A stretch of 50,993 bases of DNA. Source: Kiritimatiellia bacterium (GTDB lineage Bacteria > Verrucomicrobiota > Kiritimatiellia > RZYC01). A model generated the notes under the pieces. The model was not told the DNA's origin. It saw nothing but the letters and a program-made list of their open reading frames with translations, and made no database searches. The stretch covers positions 1-50,993 of the forward strand of contig JAQVYB010000008.1 in NCBI GenBank assembly GCA_028708815.1. The letters run 5' to 3'. A program made the translations under genes and the position numbers. Shown here piece by piece: positions 1 to 12,900 of this stretch (its first letter is position 1; each line of letters begins with the position of its first letter).

Positions 1-2
1 TG

Positions 3-2003
3 GTGGATGAGCAGTATTCGATGGTGTCGGAAGTGGTGAATGGAGCCTTTGTGCCGACCAATGCGGCACAACCGACCTTCTGGCCGAATGTGCCGGATTA
101 TGATCCGAACAAACCGGATTATAAGAGTGCCAATGATGGCGGACGGCAGGAGTTTTATGCCTATATGCGTGGCACAAACCTGGCGGTGAATCAGGATGTG
201 GATGTCTATTTCGGCGCGCGTCTGATGGTGGAGAATCCCGCCTTTCCATCTGAAGTCTGCCGTGGATTAACGGTGAATGTTCCGGTGGAATGGGAACATC
301 TGCCGGAAGAGGTTGATATGCGGCTGCATGTGGGGTTGATTTATCCCTATCAGACCATGTTTCAGGATCCCGGGGAGTATACGTTTGCTGATTATGACAT
401 TGTCGGAACCGATGGTAGCGGGATGTTTGAAGTCGCCATTCCTGCGGATTTGCCGACCGGCAATTATTATCTGTGGTCGGCCTATATTTATGATGCGGCG
501 TCAGCGGACCCGTTCGAAGGGCGTTGGGGCCTGGATGATACCTTCTATTTTGGGTCGGATGGATTGCCGGTGCCCACATCGTGGTATCCACGTGAAACGA
601 TAATCAGCGGGACGCTGCCGAGTTTGACGAATCGGCCACCGGTTATTCATCTGAATGGGCCGTATCGGGTGCTGGTTGGTATGGTGACCAATATTGTGGT
701 TGCGGTGACCGATCCGGACTATGACGCGGTATCGGTGATCAATACGGAAGCCCCTGCGGGGGCGTCGTTCAGTGACAGTATCTTCCGCTGGGTTCCATCG
801 GCGGCGGACGTGGGCACGACGCATAGTCTTGCCTTCGTAGCCGATGACGGGCGCGGCGAAGAGAATAGTGTGGTGACCAACCGTGCGGATGTGGTCGTTC
901 CATTGGATGGCGATTTTGATGGGCTGGATGATGGTTGGGAATGGACGGCTTTTGAAACGCTGGCGTACATTGCCACGGATGATCCGGACAGTGATCGGGC
1001 GGACAATGAAAATGAGTATGTTACGGGTACGTCAGCGAATAATCCGGATTCTGTATTCAATGTTGAACTTACGGCATCGGAAGGCAGCGGGGCCGGCTAC
1101 CATATTGGCATTGTGACCCAGCCGGGCAGAACCTATACGATCTATTACCTTAATGGCCACTTGACGGAAAATCCGGTGTGGATACCGTTTGCCAACCAGG
1201 CCAACGGGGTGGGTACGTGGAAGGAAACCGGTGATGTAACATCCACGTTCATTTTTGTGGACGATTGTGGTCCGGATACGACGGGGGGTGAGCCGGTTGA
1301 GGGTGCGCGTATGTATCGGATTCAGGTTAAAATGACCCCGCCGGGCGTGTCGAATACAGCACCTACGGTGCAGACCGTCGGAAACCTGAGTGTGATAGCG
1401 GGTGAAGCTCTGGCCATTCCTGCGGCGGCCCAGGATGATGGATTGCCCTCCTCCAAGCTGACGATGCAGTGGTCGAAGGTCAGCGGTATCGGAACGGTGT
1501 CGTTCGCCGATTATGCGGTTTCAGTAAACAATATGGGTGGTAGTGGCGTGGTGACGGCCGGTTTGAACCATGCGACAGCTATATTTCCTTTGGCCGGGAC
1601 GTATGTTCTGCGTTTGACTGCAAATGATGATGTGTTGACGACTTACGAGGACATCACGGTGACGGTAAGCCCCGCCGCATCGAACACTCCGCCGATGGTG
1701 CAGACTGTTGGAGATCAGAGCGTGGAAGCAGGTGTTGCACTGCCCATTCCTGCGGCGGCCCAGGATGATGGCCTGCCGTCCGGAAAACTGCGTCTGCAGT
1801 GGTGCCAAATCAGCGGACCGGGCACTGTGGACCTTGCCGCTGAAGGTACCGTACTCGTCCGGTTTGGAGGCAGTGGTCCCATGACGGCTGAACTGCCTAA
1901 TGCAACAGCAACGTTCCCGACGGCCGGCACGTACGTGTTGCGTCTGTCCGGTGATGACTATACGCTCTATGTCCACGAGGACATCACGGTGACTGTGAAT
2001 TAG
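3..2003 (+). CDS. C-terminal part of a large secreted multidomain protein with two PKD-like modules; 5' end lies outside the window
   Basis: Open from the window edge. 'VDEQYSMVSEVVNGAFVPTNAAQPTFWPNVPDYDP' is paralogous to 'VDEEYSIVTHTQMLSGVYVPTNAAEPTFWAWVPDYDP' inside the 3716-aa ORF; two modules 'N(T)xPxVQTVG(N/D)xSV...QDDGLPS...GTYVLRL...DITVTV' at the C-terminus. Confidence 0.85.
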   Translation: MDEQYSMVSEVVNGAFVPTNAAQPTFWPNVPDYDPNKPDYKSANDGGRQEFYAYMRGTNLAVNQDVDVYFGARLMVENPAFPSEVCRGLTVNVPVEWEHLPEEVDMRLHVGLIYPYQTMFQDPGEYTFADYDIVGTDGSGMFEVAIPADLPTGNYYLWSAYIYDAASADPFEGRWGLDDTFYFGSDGLPVPTSWYPRETIISGTLPSLTNRPPVIHLNGPYRVLVGMVTNIVVAVTDPDYDAVSVINTEAPAGASFSDSIFRWVPSAADVGTTHSLAFVADDGRGEENSVVTNRADVVVPLDGDFDGLDDGWEWTAFETLAYIATDDPDSDRADNENEYVTGTSANNPDSVFNVELTASEGSGAGYHIGIVTQPGRTYTIYYLNGHLTENPVWIPFANQANGVGTWKETGDVTSTFIFVDDCGPDTTGGEPVEGARMYRIQVKMTPPGVSNTAPTVQTVGNLSVIAGEALAIPAAAQDDGLPSSKLTMQWSKVSGIGTVSFADYAVSVNNMGGSGVVTAGLNHATAIFPLAGTYVLRLTANDDVLTTYEDITVTVSPAASNTPPMVQTVGDQSVEAGVALPIPAAAQDDGLPSGKLRLQWCQISGPGTVDLAAEGTVLVRFGGSGPMTAELPNATATFPTAGTYVLRLSGDDYTLYVHEDITVTVN

Positions 2004-2062
2004 GTTCTTGTGAAGACGATGCCGGATGAGGAAGAAGCTTCAACAGCAAAGGACACCTTGCG

Positions 2063-3250
2063 ATGAATGATGTCGTTCCGACCAACAAAAGGAAAGGTCT
2101 CGGATACTATGGATGGGCGGTATGGGCCCTCTTGATCATGACGGGGACTGTGATGGCTCAGGATCCGTTGGTGATTGATCTCAGGGGTAATGGAAAATTG
2201 TCATGGACGAATCGTTTCACCAATGGAACCTATACGCTCAAATGGGCCTCTGAGCTTTCAGGAAGCTGGCATGATTGGTCCTCTTACACGCATGCCACAC
2301 CGACCAACGAAAGCATGAGCATTGACGTGCCCATGTATTTTCGTTTGCTGATTGATACGAATCACAACCGGTTCATACCGCCCGATGGTCAGATTCTGAT
2401 GATGGTGGGACAGGATATCAATTCGATTGATCAATATGTGGATGCAACCGGAATTGAACCAGGCGGAGTGATGCTCTATACCTCCGCCATGAATGCAGAA
2501 GGGTTAACCAATGCGTTCTATCTCGGAGGCGGCGGAACACAACACGGTCAGTACCTGGTTGATAAATATAGCAACTCCGCCCTTCAGATCGGCTTGTATA
2601 TGGTGGGCGAGTTGCCCGACATTGCTGAAGGATATTATGATGACAGTATCGATAAGCTGGGTCATTGGATCGAGTCAACAGGCCGTATGGTATTTTTGCG
2701 TATAGGATATGAGTTTGATGCCGACTGGACGGCTTATGATACCAATTTGTACGTGCGGGCTTATCGAAGAATTGTGAATCGTTATCGGGCCTTACACATC
2801 GATAACATTGCCTATGTCTGGAATTCGCAGGGGTATGCGGTGCGTCATGATCCCATGGCCTGGTATCCGGGTGATGCCTATGTCGATTGGGTGGGTGTCA
2901 GTATGTTCGGCAATCCCTATGGAGTCAATAAGCCGTATGTCGATCGAATCGTTGAAATTGCAGAAAATCTAAACAAACCCTTAATGATTGCTGAATCCTC
3001 GCCGCATGGGATTACAGCCACCAATGGGGTGTCTTCCTGGACCCAATGGTATGCTGATGTTTTTAAATGGATTGCAGAGAATGATGTCAAAGCATTCTGC
3101 TACATCAACTGTGATTGGGACGCGACGGAAATGTGGCAGTTCAATACCTTGGGATGGGGTGATTGTCGGGTTCAGTCGGATCCTGATGTATTGGCCCTGT
3201 GGATGTATACCATGACCAACCATCCCTTTATTCAGGGAAACACGCCGTAG
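2063..3250 (+). CDS. secreted glycoside hydrolase, GH26 (beta-mannanase)-like
   Basis: N-terminal hydrophobic signal; 'VFLRIGYEFDADW', 'YVWNSQGYAVRHDPMAWYPGDAYVDWVGVSMFG' and 'PLMIAESSPHG' resemble GH26 catalytic-region motifs. Confidence 0.7.
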   Translation: MNDVVPTNKRKGLGYYGWAVWALLIMTGTVMAQDPLVIDLRGNGKLSWTNRFTNGTYTLKWASELSGSWHDWSSYTHATPTNESMSIDVPMYFRLLIDTNHNRFIPPDGQILMMVGQDINSIDQYVDATGIEPGGVMLYTSAMNAEGLTNAFYLGGGGTQHGQYLVDKYSNSALQIGLYMVGELPDIAEGYYDDSIDKLGHWIESTGRMVFLRIGYEFDADWTAYDTNLYVRAYRRIVNRYRALHIDNIAYVWNSQGYAVRHDPMAWYPGDAYVDWVGVSMFGNPYGVNKPYVDRIVEIAENLNKPLMIAESSPHGITATNGVSSWTQWYADVFKWIAENDVKAFCYINCDWDATEMWQFNTLGWGDCRVQSDPDVLALWMYTMTNHPFIQGNTP

Positions 3251-3289
3251 AATGAGGCCCCTGCCGCGCAGGCCGCCGGCCATCAAAGC

Positions 3290-3849
3290 GTGATGGCCGT
3301 GAGGCACTGGACGTTCCTGCATTTGCCCTGGTAGATGGATTGCCAGATGCCGTCTAACCGTGCAGTGGACCAAGCAGAGCGGGCCGGAGCAGTAACACTT
3401 TTGGAAATGCGGACGCGGTGGATATTCCGGGGAGTATCGCAGCCGCCAGGACGTATGGGCTGAGATTCACGGCGACTATCTCGCTGCTGATTCGCCGGGT
3501 AACTGGACGCACTTCCGGATAGCACGGGATGATTTCGGTACCACGCAGGTGATAACCGAGGCGTGCTCACCTCGTAGTATACACGGTCAAAGCCCAGGGA
3601 ATCCGCGCGAGATCGAAGTGGTACCCGAACCGAGCAGAACCTATGCGGTCGAATATACGGATCATCCCTTGTCCAACGGTGTACCGAAATATCCCTTTGC
3701 CGATGCCTACAACGGGGTGGGCCCCTGGATGGAAACCAATAGCCGGCCCGTGCCGCTTCCTTGATGATGACGGTCCGGCAACCACCGGCGGGGCGTCCGC
3801 CACCGGTTTACGGTGCTATCGAATCCGTGTCAGCGAGACTCAACCATGA
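3290..3849 (+). pseudogene. decayed 3' remnant of a PKD-like secreted protein gene
   Basis: Fragments in different frames: 'DGLPDAV*', 'NADAVDIPGSIAAARTYGLRFTA', 'EIEVVPEPSRTYAVEYTDHPLSNGVPKYPFADAYNGVGPWMETNS', then after a frameshift near 3755 'DDDGPATTGGASATGLRCYRIRV'. These parallel 'FANQANGVGTWKETGD...FVDDCGPDTTGGEPVEGARMYRIQV' in the first ORF. Confidence 0.75.
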
Positions 3850-3892
3850 GCAGAATACGCCTGAAACAGACGGAATAACCGACAAATATAAA

Positions 3893-3998
3893 ATGTTATA
3901 CAAAAAAGATTGCACCGCGGCGTAAAATATTGTATTACGTTATAAAGCTGGAAAATAACCGGGTGTTGCAAGGAGAATTCAACAGGAGGTTGTAATGA
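3893..3998 (+). promoter_or_regulatory. promoter/leader of the giant ORF: TTGCAC-17bp-TATTAC, RBS AGGAGG
   Basis: TTGCAC 3910-3915 and TATTAC 3933-3938; 'aacaggaggttgtaATG' with start at 3995. The layout is conserved with 15767-15874. Confidence 0.55.
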
Positions 3999-6900
3999 GA
4001 AAAGTGCGGTTGCTGACGTGTTTGCTGGCGGCAGTAGGATTATGGTGCGCGACGAGAGCGCAGGCCGAGTGGGGGTTCATCGGGATCACTAACGGTTACT
4101 TCTATGATCGATCCACGGGCGAGCCGTTCGTGCCGCACGGGATCGCCTACCAAACCTGGAACCGTCCGCTGGGCGTCTGGCAGACGTTTGAACAGATTGA
4201 TTACGACTTGGACGAAATGGTGAAGATGGGCGCGAACAGTGTCCGCATTGACATGGTCTGGCAGCACATTGAAGGGGACGGAGCCATGTCGGTTGCCGAG
4301 GGGGATAATAATTTCTCTTTTGAGAAGTGGGACTATTTTGTGCAGGCCTGTGAAGAGCGTAATCTGCGCATTTTTGCATTGGTGGGCTATCAATGGCCAC
4401 CGAGTTGGTTCCCGGATGAGTGGTATACACAGCACCCTCCCAGTACGGATGCCGGGGGTATTTATCATGATGAGCGTTGGCCGTCGGACATTATCAATTA
4501 TGAACATCCGCAGGCACGTGCTCAATATCAGGAGTGGCTGTATTCGGTTGCGAACCATTTTAAGGACAGCAAAGCCATTGTAGGGTGGATTGTCGGCAAC
4601 GAATCCGGCTATCTTGGTCTTTGGAGTGGCCTGCTGGATGGGTATGATCCGGAATGTGAGCAGGCGTTTCGTGTGTGGTGTGAAGCGAAGTATGGCACGA
4701 TTGCTGCGTGCAATGCAGCCTGGGGAGGAACAACGTTTGCGAGTTTTGATGATATTGTTTTTGTTGAGACTTATCGTGCCTATGGCAAGGAGGGAGCGGA
4801 GTGGGCCGATATGGTACAATGGCGCGAAGATTCGATTGCTCATTTCACGGCCATTGGCGCCGTGGGTGCCAAGAGCGGCGACACGAACCATTTGATTTCC
4901 TATTCGACGGTCGGCATGCAGTGGGGTGAGGAAGACTGGCGCTACCACGCGGAAGACCGTGGAAAAATCACTGACGCCTGTATAGCCAGCAATGCCCCGA
5001 TCGATTTCTTTTCTGTGAACAACTATCCGTGGTCGATTCTGGGGCATGAGTCCCAGCAGGGGCACTGGGGTATATCCTATACGAAGAAAACAGCGAAGGT
5101 ACCTGTACTGTATTCGGAAACCGGTTTTACCAGTTCTGAAACCATGTGGCCGTCGATGAATGAATTCCGCCAAGGGCCCTTGGTCCGTAATGCCCTTTGG
5201 GAAAGCCTGGAGGCGGGGGCGATCGGCACGCATGTTTTTTCGTGGATGGACAGACCTTATATCACCGACCGTGAAAAGGGATTCGGCATTGTTTATTCAG
5301 ACCGTCGCATTAAACCGGCATTTTGGAGTTGTCGCGATGCCTTCAATTTAATGGATCAGGTTGTCCTTGATGATCTACTGATGGATTCCGATGATGCCAA
5401 AGCGGATGTGGCCTTCCTGTGGACGGCGGCGGTTGACTCGCAATACAATCGCTACGAGTGCGAGATGCAGCAGGTGGCCGGTGCGCTGGAACGGTTGGGG
5501 TATGAACCGTGGTTCATGAATTTGCAGGATCTTGCGAATGGCGATTACACGAATTACAAGGCGGTTTTTCTGCCACGTAATATGCGCGTGGAAGAGGAAG
5601 TGCCGGGCACGGGGAAAACCATACTCAACTTCCTTCGCGAAGAGGTGATCGCTGCCGGCATACACGTGATTGCCGGGGCGGACCTGCCGGGACAGCAGAA
5701 TCCAAATGGATTACGGCGTCCTGAATTTGAAGCCGAAGTATCGGCACTGTTTGGTATTGATGCCTCGGATGTGGGTGGGTACGAAGCGCCGGCGCGTTGG
5801 GGGGACTACGTAGGCGGCTACTGGCATCCGATCAACATTGAGTTTACGGCCAATGCCGGCGGGGCTGTTGCCGGCGGATATTCCTATAGGCCGAAGGTGT
5901 GGCGTTACAGCGATGAAGTGAAAGTGGCGAATGGGGGCGTTCTCTGGGCCACTATGGATTCACAGCGCAACAAGGGCTATGAGGACAGTGACACCGAGTT
6001 GCTGCAATGGGAGGGTGACTATGCGGGCAGCTGGGGTGACGTATATGTGCGGTCCGGCTGGGGTTGGGCTTATGAAGGCAACAACATGGTCCAGATGTAT
6101 GATGATGCCGGGATGTACCAGGACTTTCCGGTGGTCCCTTTCGGCCGTTATACACACAGTGCCTACCTGCGCATTAATACAGGCGACCCTTTGCGCAATG
6201 GAAAAGAAGCCTTTATTGCCATCGAATGGTATGACAAAAACACGAATCTGCTGGGCGTTTCCGAGAGTGCTCATCTGACCACGGATACGGGCAATGCCTG
6301 GATCCAATATAAGGTGGATGCGATTGCGCCGGCTGACGTCTATACCGCTCGCAGGATCATCAGAATCCAGGGCCCCGGCGATGGCTCTTTGTTTGTGGAT
6401 AACAACAGCAAAAATCCGGCGGTGGTGGTTAAAGACCATGGTACGGCCAAGGCGGCTATCTTCATGTATAGCGTTGGTGATATTGCTCCGGATGGAGATG
6501 GCGATGGTGAAATGGATGTACTGCCTTGGAAATGGCGCTCCGATATTTTCGGCTCGGTAATGACGGATTGCTTCGGCGTGCATTCTGACATTGAAATCCA
6601 GGGTGCGAATGCCCATCTCTGTCTGGCTGAATACCGGACCTGCTCGGATGGATCGACGCTGTGGCAGATCAAGAACTATATGTATGACACCAATTATGTG
6701 GCCACCCCGGAAGACATCATCGGCGGTGGTGATCCGCAGACGTTTACGATATACAGTCCTCTGTTTGTCGGTAAGACCGTTGAAGCACTGGGCGAAGCGT
6801 ATATTATTGAGCAGGATTCGGATGGTACCATTACGTTGACACTGGATCCTGACGGTATGGAAATGCTGCATGTTTATGATAGTAGCGAATATCTCGAGGG

Positions 6901-9900
6901 ACCAACAGTTGCATGGACGGCAATGGATCAGCAGGCCAACACGGTTTGGAATAATTCCGGTTTAAATAACTGCAGCTTCCGTGTCCTGATCAAGGGGGAT
7001 GCCATAACACACAATGGTTCCGTTTGTACGCTTACGCTCCAGGGACGTTCAAGTGGCAATTACACCGCGCATCGGGTCTCGGTGGTGAAACGGGATGGCG
7101 CCAGCCTTAATGGTGTTGATTCGACGTATCAGCAGGTAACCTTTGGCGGAACCTGGGATGCGGGTGCTGCGGTGGCAGCCGGTACAACGGTCACAAGTGA
7201 TCCATTTGAATTCGACCTCGCGATGGGTGAAGATCTGTTTGTGACCTACTGGTTGGATGCGGGTGAACCGACTGCTTATATGACCGGTGGTGCAGAAAAC
7301 ACAACGTTTGTGATATCCGGTACAGATCACACCGCAACGATTGACTGGGGTGCACTGGCTACCTCCGCACGGTATAACTACGTCTATGCCGTTGCTGGAA
7401 TTGATGTGCTCCCTGCGCAGGGTTTGCAGATTGTACGTCTTGCCGACGCGCCTTCGCTGGTGCATCCATTCGGAGACAAAGCGTTTCAGTTGAAAGTCAG
7501 GTATGACTGTATAGATCGTGATGATCTGACGCTGCATGCGGCCTTCATGGAGGATGGTGACAACGGTGATGGGACCGCGAATGAGATTTATCAGGAACTG
7601 AGTGTGCCGGTCAGTGGTTATGGCCTGTATACAAACTTCTGGATGTGGATTCCAGATGCCGATACGGGGGATAGTGATTACATTTCAACTGAAGATGGTG
7701 GTGAATACGTCTTCGCGACCTGGCTGGAGGATGCCGACGGCCAGCATGTTGTTGATGCGGTACCCCAGCCGACCCAATTGAAGTGGGGTGTGCGGCCGAC
7801 CACGGCGCTGCCGACAACCATTGATAAGGGCGACCAGATCGAAGTGGGTATTGAATGGGAAGATCTGTATGAATACCTTCCGTGGGAAGTGACCCCGATG
7901 ACACGTAATGATTCGTTCCCCAACAGGATTGCCGTTTTCCGTTCCGGCAAGACCGAAGCGCAGTATCCCGGGCAGTTTGATCGGGTCAACGAGGTTTGTG
8001 ACTGGTTGGAAACACTGGGGTATTCCAGCGGCAACCCCTTGGATATTTCGTTCGACAATGTGATGGTTAATAGCGAGGCGGCCCTTCCTATGGAGGTGAT
8101 TGTGCTTGAGGCCGAGGACATGCCGACCCATACGACCGGCGCGGCCTATGCCGACGTATACAACATTTGGAGCGTGGGCTATATCGAAGATAGCGTGGAC
8201 TTTGGCAACGGCGGGACGTTCGATTTTGTGATCCATGCCCGCAGTAGTTACGCGGGTGGAGCGTGGGCGATTATGGAGTTGCGCATTGACCAGAATGTCG
8301 TGGCAACGATGGTTGTGGACTCCGACCAGTTGGTCGACTATACGGCAGCTGTGGAGGTTCCCGCAGGCGTGCACAACGTGGCTGTTGCATTCATAAATGA
8401 CTACTACGAACCGGGCGTGGCAGATCGGAACCTGTATGTCGACAAGATTTCGGTCACGGAGCAGTCTGTCGGTGAGAGCATGCTGTCCGATGACTTCAGT
8501 AGTACGCTCGACGCATGGACACGTGCAGCCGGTGGCGCCAACTGGGACATTGAAGACGGAGCGTTATGTGTCTCGCGCATCGGCAACAGTGACAACATTC
8601 TGGTGGCCGGGAATGCGGACTGGAGCGACTTCACGGTGTCAGCCGATATTTGCTATAACAAGCAGGGCCCGTACTTCAATGACGCGGAACTGTACGTCCG
8701 GTATCAGGATCGTGATAATTTCGTGAAAGTTGGTGTTCGTAACTTCTACGGATTCTGGCGGTTGAAATACACCGTGCGCGAAAATGCCTCCATTGTGGAT
8801 CAGGGATGGATCCATGAGTTTTCGAAGGCGGATCGCCCAGTCGAAGGCGTGTGGTTCAATCTGATGGTGAATGCGGATGGAAATACGTATACGGTATCTC
8901 TTGATGGCGAGGAGGTCGGTCAGTTCACGACCGGCGCTCTCTTCGCGGGCAGGATCGGCCTTGGAAGTATGGCGACCCAACTGGGCATCTGGGAGCCGCA
9001 GAAGGGGTATTACTTAGTGGACGACGATGAATACAGCTTCTGGGCACCCGAAGGGCAGTCCCAGCTGAACGCACATCCATTGAATCTCGATTGGGGCTAT
9101 CTGGATACCTTTTATCCCACACTGATTCTGCCGGGCACCTATGTCATGAGTGATATTGAAGTGTCGAACGTGGTTAAATGGATCGGCTTGGGGTTGCGTT
9201 GCCTGATTGCCACGGACGGCGGGGTGGCCATGAAGGATGAAACCGGTGCTGCTGATGTCGGTCGTATTGAGGACTTGTTCGGTGTAGCAGACTACGTGGA
9301 TTCGATAGCGGATATAACCGCGGTGCAGGTTAACGACAATTCGCACTACATTACGCATGAATATGCGATGGGTGATGTCGAAGCGGCCACCGGTGACGGT
9401 GTGGTCTGGCCGTTGGTGTTGGAGGGTACTGCGCTGGCCACGGTTGGTAATGCCGGGGCAAGCGTGCCGGGGATGATTGTGAACACGATTGCGAATGACC
9501 CGTTGGCGCCTAAGAAGGTGTTCTGTTTCAACTTCCCGGTTGATCAGATGGGCCAGTTAACGAACGATTTCAGCCTGTTGGCGCAACGCGCACTGCAGTG
9601 GGTCCAGGGGGAGGCACACAAGATCAAGCTGGAACTCAAATACAACCTGAACCCGGATGATACCAGTCTGGATCTCGCCTTGCTGACCGTAGAAGGCTGG
9701 CTGCTGACCGGATCGGGTGAAGCGACCCTGGTGGCCGATATCCCCGATACCGGTATCATGACCGGCACGAATCTATATTGGGATATGTATGTCTATCCGT
9801 GGGATGCCGCAGATCCATGGCTGGCGCATGCCGGGATCTATAGTGGCATGGGCGACACAGGTGCCGGAATGGTTTCTCTGACCGGTAAGGGCCTGCAGAT

Positions 9901-12900
9901 TCTGGGTATGACGGACAAGGCTTTTGCCGGACGTGACTGGGATATGTGGGCGGCCTACAATACCGAGGGAGAGGCATTTAAAGCTTCATTCGGCATCAAG
10001 GATGCCGGAACGCTGCTGAACGAGGATAACTTCGATGACGGCAATTACAATGGCTGGACCATCACTCCCAATGCAAACATTACGTGGAGTGTGGAGGACG
10101 GAAGCCTGCGTGCAGCAGTGTCTGGTGCCGGCGGCGTTTCATATATCGTCCGTGACGGGTTGAATATCAGTGATCAAAATATCACCGTTGAGTATGACAC
10201 ACAATTCAGCAGCAATGCGGTCTGGAGCGGATTCTTCTATCGGGGAGTCTATCTGGATGTCAATCGCGCTGTCGCCGGCTGGCGGGATGACAATTACGGA
10301 ACGTTCCCTGCGCCGATCAAGGACGACGAATGGCATCATGTTTCGGTATCTATCCGCGAAGGTGATACGTATATGATGAGTGATCTTGCTGTAGATGGTG
10401 ATTTTGTCTTTGTGTCTGAACCGATCGAAGTCAGCGCATGGCCGAATACCACGATTGGATTTGTGAGTCCTTACGAAGCTGGAAGCGTAAACTGGGATAA
10501 CGTGCGCATCGTGGACGAGGAATACTCGATCGTTACTCATACGCAGATGCTGTCAGGGGTGTATGTGCCAACCAATGCGGCTGAGCCGACCTTCTGGGCC
10601 TGGGTGCCGGATTATGATCCCGGCTGGCTGGAGTATGAAGGCGCAGTCATGGGCGGCAGAAACGAGTGGTATCTATCCCTGCTTGGTGCCGGAGAGAACG
10701 CATTCCAGGATGTGGAGGTCTATTTTGCACCTCGACTGGCCGTGGAAGATCCTGATTTCCCGACCAATATCACAGCCGGCACTACGGTGAATGTACCTGT
10801 TGAATGGGAGAACATAGATACCGATTTGCTGCCCGCTACATTGATCATTTCATTAATGGAAGCCGCCACCGGGTCCAGAATGCAGGAGGAAGACTTCTCA
10901 ATTACAACCGAAAGCGGTTCGGCGTACTTCCCGATCGCAGTACCGTCTTCAGCGATGGACAGTGACGACTACATGTGGTCAGCCTACATCTATCCTGAAG
11001 GCGCAACAGACGGTTGGAAGGAGCGCTGCGGTGCGGATGACACCTATCGATCAGGCCCCGGAAATATCCCGATCGAACCGGAAACCGCTGTGACGGTGGA
11101 CAGCACCAACAATGAATATGTCGTCTTCTCTGATCTGGGGATGCCGGTGGGCTGTGAGGGCTATACCTGGGGTGGTACTCATGATGGAAGCTACAGTGGT
11201 GTTTCTGCTCCCGAAGGAACAGAGTGCTGGCGGACGTACCTGGGGAGTGCTTCATATGGCGGATGGGGATCATTCTACCTCAATCGGACCGTTGACCTGA
11301 CGAATTACAACTACATGCGATTCTGGGTCAGGGCAACCGAGCCGTTTGTGAAGATTCAAATCGAAGCGCCGAAGGGAACGACCAGGACCGTTTGGCTGGA
11401 TGATACTTCCTGGGATATCACTCAGCCGGATAGCTGGCAGGAGATCACGATCCCAATCTCAGATTTTGGATTCTTTTATCCGTTGACCAATGTCTACGGT
11501 CCGTTCAAGGCGACGGGCTACAGTGTCGACCGAGTGGGCGTCGACTTCGTGGATGCGGATCATGGTTGGACTGTCGGGGTGCAAGGCCCCACGCCCTGTG
11601 TGCGACGGACTGTCGATGGCGGAGCGAGTTGGGAAGCCCTGGATGTGGGTGATAGCCATTATTGCGAAGCCTTTGATTTCGTGAGCACCGATGTTGGCTG
11701 GATTGTTGGCTTACAACACATCCTGCGGACCACGGACGGTGGGGATACCTGGGTGAATCAGATTTCGAACGTCACGCCGAGTATCGATTACAATTTCCTG
11801 GATGTCTTCTTCATTGACGAGTTGCGTGGCTGGTGCTGCTCGATAGACGGCACCGTGTGCCGCACCATTGATGGGGGTGCGTCCTGGACCAGGCATAGTA
11901 TTCCACTTGCTTCCAATCGTCCCATCAGCAATCTGACGTTTGTAGATCAGAACCATGGCTGGGCCGAGATGGACTACCAGACTGATATCCTGCGGACCAC
12001 GGACGGTGGCGTCACCTGGACGCGCCATCCATGCAGTACGAATGGTTCGCTGCAAGGTATCTATTTCAATGACGTCGACCATGGTTGGGCGTATGGCTGG
12101 AATGGCGGGCTGTATGAAACCTTGGACGGTGGCCTGACATGGAACAATCACTACATCGGTAATTATGCCTGGTTTTCCATGGATTGGACCGATGATCAGC
12201 ATGGTTGGGTCATGTCCAGCAGCGGCAGCATGTGTAAGACCATAGACGGCGGCCAGACTTGGTCGAATGCCTACTGCCTGAATATGGATCTGGAGCTTGT
12301 CCGGGACATTAAGGTAATCGATGGTCAGCAGGCCTATGCTGTTGGGCGTTATGGGTCCATCTACATGACGACAAACATCAACGAGCATTACTCGAATTGG
12401 GAAGACCAGTTGCCAGGGGCCAAGGCATACATGATTGATCATGTGCGTTGGGGCTATGATGAAGCCTATGTTGCTGCTAATCAGCCTCCGACAGTGAATG
12501 CGGGTGATGACAAGACGATTATGCCGGGGCAAAGTATCGATCTCAATGGCTTTGTTCAGGACGATGGTCTGCCCAGTAGCATACTCACCTCGCAGTGGAT
12601 CAAGGTATCCGGTCCGGGAACCGTGACCTTTGGTGATGCCGCTTCATTGCAGACCACCGCATCGTTCTCATCACTGGGAACCTACGTGCTGGGATTGATC
12701 GGTGGGGACAGCGAATTAACAACGACCGATGAGCTGACCGTTGTTGTTAAAACAAATTCGCCACCAACGGTCACGACCTGTGGGGATCAAAGTGTAGAGC
12801 CGGGAGTGGCACTGGCCATTCCTGCGGCTGCCCAGGATGATGGGCTGCCGTCATCCATGCTGAGAATACAGTGGTCAAAGCTTAGTGGTCCCGGCACGGT

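Noticed and set aside
3-5. GTG as the true start of the first ORF
   Set aside because: The alignment to the paralogous internal segment shows this Val is internal; the gene continues upstream of the window.
4040-5233. 397-aa minus-strand ORF and other antisense ORFs within the giant gene
   Set aside because: Coding evidence (signal peptide, repeats, catalytic motifs) lies in the plus frame; antisense frames have no motifs.
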